The notes under the pieces are model-generated. The model had not been told where the DNA came from, did not search any database, and saw nothing but the letters and a program-made list of their open reading frames with translations. A stretch of 64,000 nt of DNA from Bidens hawaiensis (lineage: Eukaryota; Streptophyta; Magnoliopsida; Asterales; Asteraceae), in contig JAIQDT010010111.1 of the NCBI GenBank assembly GCA_021521415.1, positions 1 to 64,000 of the forward strand. The letters are read 5' to 3'. The position numbers and the translations under genes are program-made. Position 1 is the stretch's first letter; each line of letters opens with the position of its first letter. Positions 11,052 through 20,967 of this stretch are shown here, one piece after another.

Positions 11052-11610
11052 TGTTTGATCCCTTTTTATCTCGTTCTAATCAATATCTATATGTTAATAT
11101 TAATTATCCGGATCTAACTCTCTAATACCTTAGTTCGATTGCTATTAGTATGTAGTATATATTATCAGTATGTATGTATTTAATTATAATGTTAATTTGA
11201 GTGAGAGAGATCTGCAAATACGTTAATACCTTAATTAATTTCTCTCTCTACTTCCTTTTATTACAAGTGAACAGTGGTTCACTATATATAGAAGGCGACC
11301 TGGTTCGCTAACATCCCCTAGCGAACCAAAATCCCCTTCGTTAAATAAGTTAATTTAACGAACCTCCCCCTGATTCGTTAACATCCCCTAACGAATCAGG
11401 AGGGAATACATTATAATGTCTTAGTTCGCTAACATCCCTAGCGAACTAGACTTAACCTTAACGAACTAGTCTTAGTTCGCTAACATTCCTAGCGAACTAG
11501 ACATAACTATAACGAATTAGATAAATATAAACATTAAATATTACATTAAAATATCAAATAAACATTAATGATAATTACAAAGACTCTAGACGCAAAACCG
11601 TGCACTAACA
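11052..11610 (-). repeat. 3' LTR of the Copia element
   Basis: 559 bp with TG..CA ends. It contains the hairpin array (11302-11499) and the CTATATATAG box (11282-11291), which on the minus strand lies just downstream of the array. Confidence 0.93.
11302..11499. promoter_or_regulatory. Five-hairpin array in the 3' LTR
   Basis: Stems in order: GGTTCGCTA/TAGCGAACC (11302-11327), TTCGTTAAAT/ATTTAACGAA (11337-11362), CTGATTCGTTA/TAACGAATCAG (11370-11399), TAGTTCGCTA/TAGCGAACTA (11422-11448) and TAGTTCGCTA/TAGCGAACTA (11473-11499). Four share a loop of the form ACATCCC(C) or ACATTCC. Stem differences are matched on both sides. The array lies about 10 bp upstream of the TATA-like box in transcription order, so it sits where enhancer or repressor sites would be. 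Confidence 0.8.
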
Positions 11611-11626
11611 GACACCCCCTCGTCTT
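11611..11626 (-). other. Polypurine tract of the Copia element
   Basis: On the minus strand AAGACGAGGGGGTGTC runs directly into the LTR start TGTTAGTG. Confidence 0.75.
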
Positions 11627-11644
11627 GAGCTCTTTGTCTTTAAC

Positions 11645-14600
11645 TTATTTGAAACGCTTTGTCTGCCAATCTCTGCAACTATGAATCCCATGTTCATGGC
11701 ATACACGAACAACTCGTTGGAATTGCATAGCCAGGTCGTAATCTTCTCGGCGTTCAAATAAAATTTGTTTCCTGTGTAGCAAGTCATTGTCTGTCTCTGA
11801 TAAATTAACCAACCACATCGGATCGATTATCTTGATGAGCTCAGTTTGTAGTCCTCGACCACGAACAATAACGGCCTCGCCAGTACGATTGTCATAGTAC
11901 CAACGGTTGAAAGACAGATAAATATCTTGAGACATTGTCTTCACAGGAAACCTTTTCATTGTCTTTGGTGGCTTCACTTTCAAAACAAGTTTCTTCCAGT
12001 CTGTCCTTGGATCAATCTCATCAGTACGTTTACGTCTTGGGACCTGGGGCTTGAAGAATTTGAAGCCATGATTGACCTCGAACAGTAAGTGTTGATGAAA
12101 ACACTCAGCAGTTCGGTTACCCCCACGATTGATAAATGGACGTCTCGCGAGGGTGCGTACATCCCAACGCGGTAGTGTTAACACATCCATTATCCTCTCG
12201 TAATACTGGACACCTTTTTCCCATTTCACAATACATACCTTAAGGTCTGAATCATAGAGCCAGGAAACAATATCACCATGTACCTTAGAAACAGTCTTGA
12301 AGGTAGTCATCTGATTTTCCTTAATCCAAGCAGCAGCGGTATCCTTTCTTTCTTTATCTACATACCGAAAAGCACTGATGATCTTACCCACTTTCTGACG
12401 TTTGAACCATCTTTCAATGTCATCATCAGTCACTTCTTTGAGTGAAGGAACAGTCTGTTGCACAATCTTCTCCAGTTCATTCTCAGTCTCCTTAATTACG
12501 TCTTCATGAAATACCGGAGCACCTTGATCAACATTTACGTGTTGATACAAGTCCGGGTACTCATCAGCTGTCACATCCTCCATCTCAATCTCCTCGTTCT
12601 CATAAATAAAATCCGTATCCATAAGTAACGGATCAACATCCATTTCATCCTCATTGATCACTTCAACATCGGGCTCAGTCTCTAATGCAGTCAGCTGATC
12701 GTCATTTAGCCCAAGTAGAATCGAGATCTGCTCCCTTGTCAAAGATCTAATCACAAACTCACCGATCTGTATCTCATCTCTGTTCACCACACTTCTAACC
12801 ATCCCCAATTCATCAATAAATATCACCGTGTTAGCCTCAATCATTTCTATTGGCTTGGCAGCTGTTGGATCTTGAAATGAAATTATCTGCTTGTTTGAAT
12901 CATCAGCGCCACTAACACCAGCACCAGAGGATGAACCATGCGATTGTTTAGGCTCACCTCCTGCATCAGACTCGTCAGGGTCATCATCGTCATTTTTGAG
13001 TTTCTTGAGGGCATCATCTTTACAAGTCAATTGTAAAATCAACTCATCTTGTTCCTTTAATTTCACTCCCTGAAACCCAACAATCGTACGTAACGCCTTA
13101 GTCTCCTTTTGACAGAAAGAAATATAACTCATCATCTTTCGTTGATTCTCTATGAGTCGTTCTTGAGTTTGTCGGTCAGCTGCCATTTGATTTTCATATA
13201 AATGTAGCAGATTAAGCAGCATTTCCGTTTGTCGACCTGGTGGCAAGTTGTATACAGATGGATGAACAGGTTGAACAGGTCCTTGAGGCCGAGTGATTCT
13301 CATGAATGAGACATCACTAGGCGGAGGTGGAGGAAGAGTAGTTGTTGGCAGAGGAGGAGGTCTCATTGAAGTGGTGGAAGAAACTGTAGACAACACAGCA
13401 GGAGGCCTCGGTATCTCGGTCAAAGCCATTTGAGGAATTAAACCGAGCCTCTCATGTGACACCATCGTCGTAGTCAAGGTAAGCATCGGAGTGCTAGTAG
13501 TCAGCGGCACCGCCGAGCTTTGAGTAGTTGATTGACGAGGTGGTGGTACTCCAATAATTACGCCAGCCCCAGAAGAAACACGGGGCTTCTTTGGTGGCTC
13601 ACCAGTAGCTACAGCTTTACCCTTTCGTTTTCTTTCTTGCTGAGCTTTCATTGTGGCAGCTAGAGCAGCATCGAATGCATCTTGTTGTTCTTTCAGAGCT
13701 CGCTCACCAGCTCCATCATCACCATCACCATTGTTACCATCATCATCTCCACCATCATTGTTCCCACCTTCTCCCCCTTCACGCTCGGAATCCGAATCAT
13801 CATGGATCCAGCGCTCATTAGGAGGACATACATAATCTGGATTGATTATATGACCAATCATCCGTTTGTTCTGTGGCTTATCCTTTCGATAAATCAACAT
13901 CTGATGCACCGTTTCAGCTTTCATATGTTCCATATCAAGAACATCGTTCACTAATGATCGATCAATCACCAAATTCGGTATCAAATCCTGAATAATTAGT
14001 TGTAGAAAGCGAGGATACATTAAGAACTTCTTTGACGGTAGAGTTTGCTGAACTTGCTCTTTCAGATGATCAAAGATGAGTTCTGAATAGTTGAAGGGCT
14101 TGTTCAGGATTAGTGCAACAAAAGCTGATTGCAAACTTAATCTGCATTCATCAAAACCTCCGCGACGTCCACTCATACAATGAAGCAAGACATGCAGCAA
14201 ATACTTGTAAGGTGGACACAAACCATTCTTGTTCAACATTGACCGACGAATATCACCCCCATAATTTAATCGTGTAAATAAACCCCTTACCAACGTCCTA
14301 TCAAATTCACTCGGGTAATCATCAATATCGTCAAATTGAAGTACTCGACGAATGACCTCAACATCAATAGTAATAGGGATCTGATTAATTGTAGCTTGAA
14401 CCCAATTATTTTCTTCAACATATACCGCCGTGTTCCAAAACTGCCTGATTATACTAAGATACACCTTAGGTTTAGCAGTGATTGCATAATGTATCTTCGA
14501 ACGGCGTAAGAAAGTCAACATAGCTCCGAACGTTCTCAAATCAGTCACGTCGTGATCAACATAAGCACAGATGTTGTGCTTCTTATCAGACGGTAATAAA

Positions 14601-14689
14601 GTCATATCAGCTTGTTGATCTTGTTGTTTTGGTTGTACTTGAATAAGTTGTTCCTGTTGTGGTTGATTTTGTTGTTCTTGATCAGCCAT
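11645..14689 (-). CDS. Extra open frame in the envelope position of the Copia element
   Basis: 1014 codons without a stop, starting at MADQEQQNQ; an in-frame ATG 54 bp upstream is less likely because a splice-acceptor-like TTTATACAG sits at 14703-14695, between the two. Visible parts: a Q-rich start; a conserved-looking domain at about residues 40-245 with VYLSIIRQFW, LLHVLLHCMSGR, FNYSELIFDHL and KFLMYPRFLQ; an acidic D/G/N tract near 295-330; a bipartite basic stretch RKRKGKAV...PPKKPR near 353-370 that looks like a nuclear localisation signal; a P/T-rich linker; and a C-terminal domain with SWLYD, VQYYERI, DPMWLVNLS and QRVVRVCHEHGIH. I see no signal peptide or membrane segment, so it does not look like an envelope protein. 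It resembles Copia-borne proteins of daisy-family genomes that I know only as misannotated 'synaptobrevin/longin-like'. Function unknown. A homologue lies at 62872-63999. Confidence 0.85.
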   Translation of the reverse strand: MADQEQQNQPQQEQLIQVQPKQQDQQADMTLLPSDKKHNICAYVDHDVTDLRTFGAMLTFLRRSKIHYAITAKPKVYLSIIRQFWNTAVYVEENNWVQATINQIPITIDVEVIRRVLQFDDIDDYPSEFDRTLVRGLFTRLNYGGDIRRSMLNKNGLCPPYKYLLHVLLHCMSGRRGGFDECRLSLQSAFVALILNKPFNYSELIFDHLKEQVQQTLPSKKFLMYPRFLQLIIQDLIPNLVIDRSLVNDVLDMEHMKAETVHQMLIYRKDKPQNKRMIGHIINPDYVCPPNERWIHDDSDSEREGGEGGNNDGGDDDGNNGDGDDGAGERALKEQQDAFDAALAATMKAQQERKRKGKAVATGEPPKKPRVSSGAGVIIGVPPPRQSTTQSSAVPLTTSTPMLTLTTTMVSHERLGLIPQMALTEIPRPPAVLSTVSSTTSMRPPPLPTTTLPPPPPSDVSFMRITRPQGPVQPVHPSVYNLPPGRQTEMLLNLLHLYENQMAADRQTQERLIENQRKMMSYISFCQKETKALRTIVGFQGVKLKEQDELILQLTCKDDALKKLKNDDDDPDESDAGGEPKQSHGSSSGAGVSGADDSNKQIISFQDPTAAKPIEMIEANTVIFIDELGMVRSVVNRDEIQIGEFVIRSLTREQISILLGLNDDQLTALETEPDVEVINEDEMDVDPLLMDTDFIYENEEIEMEDVTADEYPDLYQHVNVDQGAPVFHEDVIKETENELEKIVQQTVPSLKEVTDDDIERWFKRQKVGKIISAFRYVDKERKDTAAAWIKENQMTTFKTVSKVHGDIVSWLYDSDLKVCIVKWEKGVQYYERIMDVLTLPRWDVRTLARRPFINRGGNRTAECFHQHLLFEVNHGFKFFKPQVPRRKRTDEIDPRTDWKKLVLKVKPPKTMKRFPVKTMSQDIYLSFNRWYYDNRTGEAVIVRGRGLQTELIKIIDPMWLVNLSETDNDLLHRKQILFERREDYDLAMQFQRVVRVCHEHGIHSCRDWQTKRFK

Positions 14690-14804
14690 GTTTACTGTAT
14701 AAATAAAACGAATATGAGAATAGATATCACAATGTATAATCAAAAGATATGTGTAATTTATCTAGTTATGTGTAAATTTTTTTAAAATCTTTTTTTTAAT
14801 GTCA

Positions 14805-15050
14805 TTCGTTAAGAATCACACTGATTCGTTATACAAAGATAACGAATCAGGCGAATCGCTATCAAGTAAATATCTTAACGAACTGGACTTAGCGAATCAC
14901 TAATTAATTTTAACGAACTAAGCTCTAGTTCGTTATACTTAAGCGAATCAACCTCTGATTCATGTAACATTTTATTCGCTAAGCTAGTTCGTGTAAAATC
15001 TTAACGAATTGGACCCGAAACAGTTTCAATTCGCTAAGACTAACGAATGG
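14805..15050. repeat. TAACGAA / TAGCGAA word cluster
   Basis: About a dozen copies of TAACGAA, TTCGTTA, GCGAATC and TTCGCTA lie in 250 bp, some paired (GATTCGTTA...TAACGAATC at 14823-14849). The same words fill 15665-15960, the LTR hairpins and the 5' leader. Confidence 0.75.
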
Positions 15051-15664
15051 TCAAAATTAAGACTTGTTCTTTGACTTCACAAAGTCAAGGTCAAAATTAA
15101 CATGAACAACAATAGTCAACATCTTAAACCCAGATTCAATTAGACCATAACTATCGTCGAATCAACAAGATAATCAGCTCGTTGAGCTCGGAAACTCACT
15201 AGTGAATGTAGGTGAATGAGATTGAGACTCAATACCCAAATGTGCTAATAATCAAACGAACCAACAGTAAACATCAAGAACACACAACAATAATTAACCC
15301 AGCAAACAATAATCAAATATTGATTAGAGTCCACCAAGGGTATCGGAAAGTGATTCCGATCATAATGATATCAAAATCATACAATTAATAACATAAATTA
15401 TACACAAAAGAGTTTCGATGGTTCAAAACCCTTAAACCCCTAAAATTACATAATTCAACAGTTAATTCATTATCATTTTTGACGAAAATGATATCGCCAA
15501 GAATATTTATACCTTAGAAACTCAAATTGATCTTTGAAATGTTCAAACTTAAAGATCGAAAATATCAGAGAGAATTTGAATAGTTTCCTAAAGATGAAGA
15601 AAGAAGACGAACAGTGGAATACTATTCGTTTTCTTGTCTTATATAGCAGTGCACGAAACCCTAG

Positions 15665-15960
15665 GCACAAATTGTACGAATCAGACGATTCGTTTAACTT
15701 AAAGTTAGCGAATTAGCTCATTCGCTAACTCAATTCGTTATCTTATGTTAGCGAATCACAATGTGATTCGTTAAATTAAAGATAGCGAATCAAGACATGA
15801 TTCGTGTCCTGATTCGTTAAATATGCATAACGAATGGATGATTCGTTACAGAGTGCGGAAGCGAATTAGGTTAGCGAACCAGAAGCTAGTTCGCTAAAGA
15901 ATCACCTAGTTCGTTATCCATACACAACGAATGGGAGTTTAGCGAATTAAACTCTTTAAT
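15665..15960. repeat. Second TAACGAA / TAGCGAA word cluster
   Basis: About sixteen copies of ATTCGTTA, TAGCGAAT, TTCGCTA and TAACGAA in 300 bp, including paired forms such as GATTCGTTAAA...GATAGCGAATC near 15769-15790. Confidence 0.75.
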
Positions 15961-17578
15961 TTAATATTAAACTCTTTTATTTAATTTTAAATTAAATTAT
16001 TAAATGAATAAATTAAGGAGTTAAGGAATTAAATAATAAAAATTAAATAAAAGAATGTATTTTTGTATAAAGAAGACGAAAATATTTTTGGTATTTTGTA
16101 AAAATTTAGAGAATTAAAGAATGTATTTACAGAAGAATATCCGAACTATAAAAATAGACAATCTTTTTGTATTTTTCAATGATTTTATCAAAAGCAGTAC
16201 AGATTTTTGTAATTTTGTTGAGTTTGAGCAGAGAATCATATTGACCAAATTGCCCTTCCATCACAGTTTTATATTTCAGCGATATTATGACTGGCGATAA
16301 GTCGGTCATTGGTATTGTTGTCCACATAAATCTAATAACACACATTCAAGTATTTTTGTGATATGATTAAATAGTTCAATTAGAGCACAGAATATCAGAA
16401 ACTATCAGCCTCTAATCTCGGTTCAAGCTTAATTTGATTTTTGCCAAATCACCCCAACTTGACTTAAACCATTATATTGTTGATCAAAATTTTGATACCA
16501 ATTGTATAAATTTTGAGCAATGCATCAAGTTTCCTTTACTGTGAGTGAGTATGCACGAGTCCATCTGTCGGCTTACATACATTGTATCCCCTGGGGTCCG
16601 TTTCTTAATGGTATTAAGACGCACGCAAGGTAGGAACAATTGTATGACTAACAGCGGATTTTGATCAAGTCAGTAATTTAAATTGTACGAAGTACAGCGG
16701 TGATCAAGTTTAATGACTTTGGGTTTGCTCTAGAAAGCGAGTGAAATATTCATGCATATGAATACCCAGATGGTTAAGCCGCATAAAGACTCACAGTGTC
16801 CAGAATCTTAACGCTTGTTATTTGCTTTATTTGATCTTTGTGTGATCAACAAATATAAGGCTTGAGTATGACTGGTTATTACATTTCTGCCATCCTCACC
16901 AAGACTTTTGCTAGAGACTAACACCCCTTTCAATTTTGGCATTTCTTTATGTTTATATCACATACTTTACTCTACTGGGTTGTTTTAAGACCTACCAATG
17001 CTCCAATGCAATTAAGCACGCAGTCTTTTAAGCTTACTTTTTACTGGATTTGGGGTCAAGATAATCAATGTACTATCATGTTCCCTTTTTGCTTCAAAAA
17101 CTCAAAATTTTGAGGAGCATAAAATAAAGAAAAGATAAATTTAATCGCCCCAGTTAACTTAAGTTAATAAATAAATGGCTAACCATCAATTCACGAGTGA
17201 ATCATAGGACCAAGACATGCAAGCATGCTTCAAAAACTTAAATAACCGACATAATTTTCAGCGAGAAAATAATCTAAAAATCTTTTTGGTTTTTCTCTGT
17301 ACAAACTTTAAAACACAATATTTTTGTCTTTTTCAAATTTCTTATAAACAAAATAAACTTCACAATCTTTTTGGATTTCGGATTTTTCTGTACAAAAACA
17401 TAAATCACATTCTTTTTGGTTTTTGAAAATTTTAGAAAGTTTTTTTTTTAATGTTTTTGGATTTTATCTATACAAACGAAAAAACACATTCTTTTTGTAT
17501 TTTCTAGAATTTTCACCCCCTAAAACCTAAAACATATAAAAAAAATAAGACTAAATCTATAAAGCAATTAAAATATAA

Positions 17579-19678
17579 TTATCCTAATTTTAGGATCTCA
17601 GTAAGGGTCTTCAATCCATTTAAACCAAACAAAAAAGTAAAACGTGTTATATCAAACGCTTTGGTAAATAGATCGGCTTTTTGAAAATCTGTGTATACTT
17701 TCTCAAGATCAATTAATTTCTTTTCATAGCAATCCCGTATAAAATGATATCGAATCTCGATATGTTTCGTTTTAGAATGTTGTACGGGATTTTTGGTGAT
17801 ACTAATAGCAGCAGAATTATCAATCAAGATGAGAGTAGTAAGAAACTTTAAACCGTAGTCGCGAAGATGTTGTTGTATCCACAGAACCTGGGAACAGCAA
17901 CTCGAGGCTGCAACATATTCAGCTTCGGTGGTTGAAGTAGAGACCGTTGTCTGCTTCTTACACTGCCAGGAAACAAGCCGGCTTCCTAAGAATTGACATC
18001 CTACAGTCGTTGATTTGAAGTTGATCTTGCATCCTCCATAATCTGAGTCTGAGTAGGCGGTAAAATCGAAAGTATTCTCTTTGGGGTACCATAACCCGAT
18101 GTCAGGCTTTCCCCATAGATATTGCAAAATACGCTTGACCGCTGCCAGATGAGTCACTCGGGGACTAGCTTGGTACCTAGCACACACACAAATAGCAAAC
18201 ATTATGTCGGGTCGAGAAGCAGTTAAATACATTAGAGAACCAATCATAGCACGATAAAGGGTCGGATCAACGGTATCCTCCAATTCATCCGGTGATAAAT
18301 TGTGACCCACTGGAAGAGGAGTTGAAGGGATTTTTCCGGCAGTTATCTTGAATCGGCTCAAGACGTCGTTCACATATTTAGTCTGATGAATGAAGATTCC
18401 CTTATCAGACTGATGAACCTGCAGCCCTAAAAAGAAATTCATCTCTCCCATCGAGCTCATTTCGAATTTGGTTTGCATGGACTTCTCGAACTCCTTACAT
18501 AAAGTGTCGTTTGTAGACCCAAAAATAATATCATCAACATAAATCTGGACTAGAAGAAGATCATCACCAACAGTTTTATGAAATAAAGTGCAGTCAACAG
18601 TTCCTCGTTTGAATCCATTATCAGTCAGATGGTCGGCGAGTGTGCCATACCAAGCTCTTGGGGCTTGATGTAGACCATACAGGGTCTTGTTTAAACGGTA
18701 AACACGGTCAGGATAATCAGGATCTTCAAAACCATGTGGTTGTTGAACAAACACTTCCTCATGTAGTTCACCATTGAGAAAAGCACTTTTAACATCCATT
18801 TGATAGACCTTGATATTTTTGTAAGCAACATAAGCCAGGAAGATTCGAATCGACTCTAATCTTGCAACTGGAGCATAAACCTCAGTATAATCAATACCCT
18901 CTTGCTGATGAAAACCTTGCACCACTAGACGTGCTTTGATTCTGACAATCACCCCTCGATCGTCCTTTTTACATTTAAATACCCATTTAGTCGGAATAGC
19001 TTTCTTGACTCTAGCAGGCTTGTCTATTAAATCCCAAACACCCAATCGTGCAAATTGCTGTAATTCCTCTTGCATAGCTTCTACCCAAGAAGGATCATCA
19101 AGTGCCTTACGAGCTGTCGTTGGCTCAACTTGAGATAGAAAGCAATTGAATTTAGCAATATTCACAATTCCCGAAGAGTGTAAATTAGTGTAAGCACACA
19201 ATACGTTATTGTCGCTTGACGAAGCAACTTGATGACGTGTATGAACGCCCACATCAAGTTCTCCAATGATATTGTCCTGTGGATGATATCCATGAATCCG
19301 AAGAGTAGGATTTTCAGGAACAACAACATTATCAAATAAATTAGTGTAATGTTCACCCAATTCGGGAGATGAAGCATTATCACTATCAAGATCAATAACT
19401 TGAATCTCAGCTTGATCATCATCGGAAGAAGTAGAAGCACAGTCAATAAAAACTGGAGGAACAACTTGGGAGTCTTCAGTTGGAGCATCTGGTTGAACTT
19501 CAACTGCATTAGAAATTGTAGAGCTTGGAATGTTCAAATGTTCTTCAAAGTATGCTCTAACCAGATCTTCATCGATGTGTTCAGCCGAAGGAGTAAAAGA
19601 ATTAAATAAACTATCATAGTCAAACATCCAGTCTGGACCTTTCCCTTGAGGAGAAGTTGTGTACTTTTGACAGTCCAC
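17579..19678 (-). CDS. Copia reverse transcriptase - RNase H (3' part of pol)
   Basis: A 699-codon open frame that is the intact end of the Ty1/copia polyprotein. The first ~195 residues are the variable linker after integrase (acidic, S/D-rich). RT begins near [12 protein letters not shown] (198) with KWVFKCK and ARLVVQGF, the first catalytic aspartate in [12 protein letters not shown] (D295), and the catalytic YVDD box at 380-383. The connection has [15 protein letters not shown]. RNase H shows [19 protein letters not shown] and [15 protein letters not shown] copies element RNA into DNA and RNase H removes the RNA. The ATG at 19678 is unlikely to be the real start, because the frame is a continuation of pol cut from integrase by a frame change near 19700. 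Confidence 0.9.
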   Translation of the reverse strand: MDCQKYTTSPQGKGPDWMFDYDSLFNSFTPSAEHIDEDLVRAYFEEHLNIPSSTISNAVEVQPDAPTEDSQVVPPVFIDCASTSSDDDQAEIQVIDLDSDNASSPELGEHYTNLFDNVVVPENPTLRIHGYHPQDNIIGELDVGVHTRHQVASSSDNNVLCAYTNLHSSGIVNIAKFNCFLSQVEPTTARKALDDPSWVEAMQEELQQFARLGVWDLIDKPARVKKAIPTKWVFKCKKDDRGVIVRIKARLVVQGFHQQEGIDYTEVYAPVARLESIRIFLAYVAYKNIKVYQMDVKSAFLNGELHEEVFVQQPHGFEDPDYPDRVYRLNKTLYGLHQAPRAWYGTLADHLTDNGFKRGTVDCTLFHKTVGDDLLLVQIYVDDIIFGSTNDTLCKEFEKSMQTKFEMSSMGEMNFFLGLQVHQSDKGIFIHQTKYVNDVLSRFKITAGKIPSTPLPVGHNLSPDELEDTVDPTLYRAMIGSLMYLTASRPDIMFAICVCARYQASPRVTHLAAVKRILQYLWGKPDIGLWYPKENTFDFTAYSDSDYGGCKINFKSTTVGCQFLGSRLVSWQCKKQTTVSTSTTEAEYVAASSCCSQVLWIQQHLRDYGLKFLTTLILIDNSAAISITKNPVQHSKTKHIEIRYHFIRDCYEKKLIDLEKVYTDFQKADLFTKAFDITRFTFLFGLNGLKTLTEILKLG

Positions 19679-19689
19679 ATGGTACCATT

Positions 19690-20416
19690 CTTCAACACAG
19701 CATATGTAAAATTAAATACTCTTTTCTTTGGAGACGCATATCCCAAGAAATATCCTTCGATAGCCTTTTCATCAAATTTACCCGATTCCTTCTTTAACAT
19801 TGTACACGGACACCCAAATGGTTCCAGGTACTTTAAATTAGGTTTTCTGTTATTTAATATTTCATAGCTTGTCTTCTTGAGTCGAACGACTGTTAGAACA
19901 CGATTAAGTGTATAACAAGCTGTGTTCACTGCTTCATTCCAAAATTGAATAGGAAGCTTTGAATCAGCAAGCATTGTACGTGCAGCTTCAATCAGAGTTC
20001 TATTTTTCCTTTCAGCAACACCGTTTTGTTGTGGTACATAAGGTGCACTATATTCTTGGTGAATTCCCTTTTGAATACAAAAGAAATCCAAAATAGTGTT
20101 TTTGAATTCAGTACCATTATCACTTCGGATTCTCCTCACCTTTTGTTTGTACAGTGATTCTATCTTAGTAATAAGGTTTTGTACCAAAACAGGTGTTTGA
20201 TCTTTTGAACTCATAAATAACACCCATGAATATCTTGAATAATCATCTGTCACTACCAGACAATACTAGTCTCTAGAAATACTCGCACGATTCACTGGAC
20301 CAAACAAATCCATATGAAGTCGTTCAAGAGGAGTATTAATGGAATTCAATAACTTAGAATGATGGATCTTCTTCTTCTGCTTGCCCTTTTTGCATGCAAC
20401 ATAGTGATCAGATAAC
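19690..20416 (-). pseudogene. Copia integrase, frame-broken
   Basis: The core is readable: MDLFGP, then TDDYSRYSWVLFM, the second aspartate in IRSDNGTEF, and the glutamate in NGVAERKNRTL, followed by FWNEAV, LNRV and GYFLGYA. It is in a different frame from protease and RT, with breaks near 20417 and near 19700, plus an in-frame TAG near 20268 just before VVTDDYSRY. Integrase inserts the cDNA into host DNA. This copy cannot be made as one protein. Confidence 0.85.
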
Positions 20417-20947
20417 TTAAAGCTTTAACGAAACACCCTCAACTAAATTATTTGCCATTAAATAATTCATCTTTCTAACATGAATGTAACCCATTCTTCG
20501 ATGCCATAGAATCGAGTCTTTCTCAGTTGCTTTCGAGACAAAACATGTTTCGATCGATGTTGATATCTTAGAACTCATGTTTAAGACATAAATATCATTT
20601 GATCGTGGTGATCGCATGACAACCATGTCCTCGGGAATAATAAAACCCGGTTTCAAGATAAGACACTCTTTGTCAGTAAATATTGTAGTGTACTTTTTAT
20701 CACAAATCTGCGATACACTCAATATGTTATGATCAACCTTGTCACAATAATTTACCTTTTCAAATGTAATATGACCATTTGAAACGTCACCCTCTTGTGT
20801 GATCATGCCCCCAGAATTCCCAGCAAACGCTACATAACCCCCTTGAATATTTCTTACATTGGTTAATAGGTCGAGATTTCCGGTGATATGACGAGAACAT
20901 CCGCTATCCATGATCCAGTTTTTACCAGAAATGGTCTTGGATGGACC
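20417..20947 (-). CDS. Copia protease and integrase zinc-binding region
   Basis: An open segment containing the protease active site in MDSGCSRHITG (Asp-Ser-Gly) and LSVSQICDK, followed by the start of integrase with LWHRRMGYIHVRKMN (the H..H half of the zinc site). It is in frame with the RT segment but not with gag. Immediately upstream, at 20963-20948, is TTTGTTTATGTGTAG, which looks like a splice acceptor; the codons after AG are in frame with protease. Protease cleaves the polyprotein. The segment ends at a frame change near 20417. Confidence 0.8.
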   Translation of the reverse strand, partial: GPSKTISGKNWIMDSGCSRHITGNLDLLTNVRNIQGGYVAFAGNSGGMITQEGDVSNGHITFEKVNYCDKVDHNILSVSQICDKKYTTIFTDKECLILKPGFIIPEDMVVMRSPRSNDIYVLNMSSKISTSIETCFVSKATEKDSILWHRRMGYIHVRKMNYLMANNLVEGVSLKL

Positions 20948-20967
20948 CTACACATAAACAAAAGTGA

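Larger units (their letters stand above)
14690..17578 (-). other. Non-coding stretch between pol and the extra frame
   Basis: 2.9 kb without a convincing frame. It holds two TAACGAA/TAGCGAA word clusters (about 14805-15050 and 15665-15960), AT-rich runs with CTTTTTGGTTTTT motifs (16120-17500), and a segment at 16440-16700 that resembles 59840-60290 in the second Copia remnant. It probably serves as a long leader or intron for the downstream frame. Confidence 0.6.

Noticed and set aside
13653..13954. Plus-strand serine-rich and isoleucine-rich frames
   Set aside because: Antisense shadows of the acidic D/G tract of the extra Copia frame.
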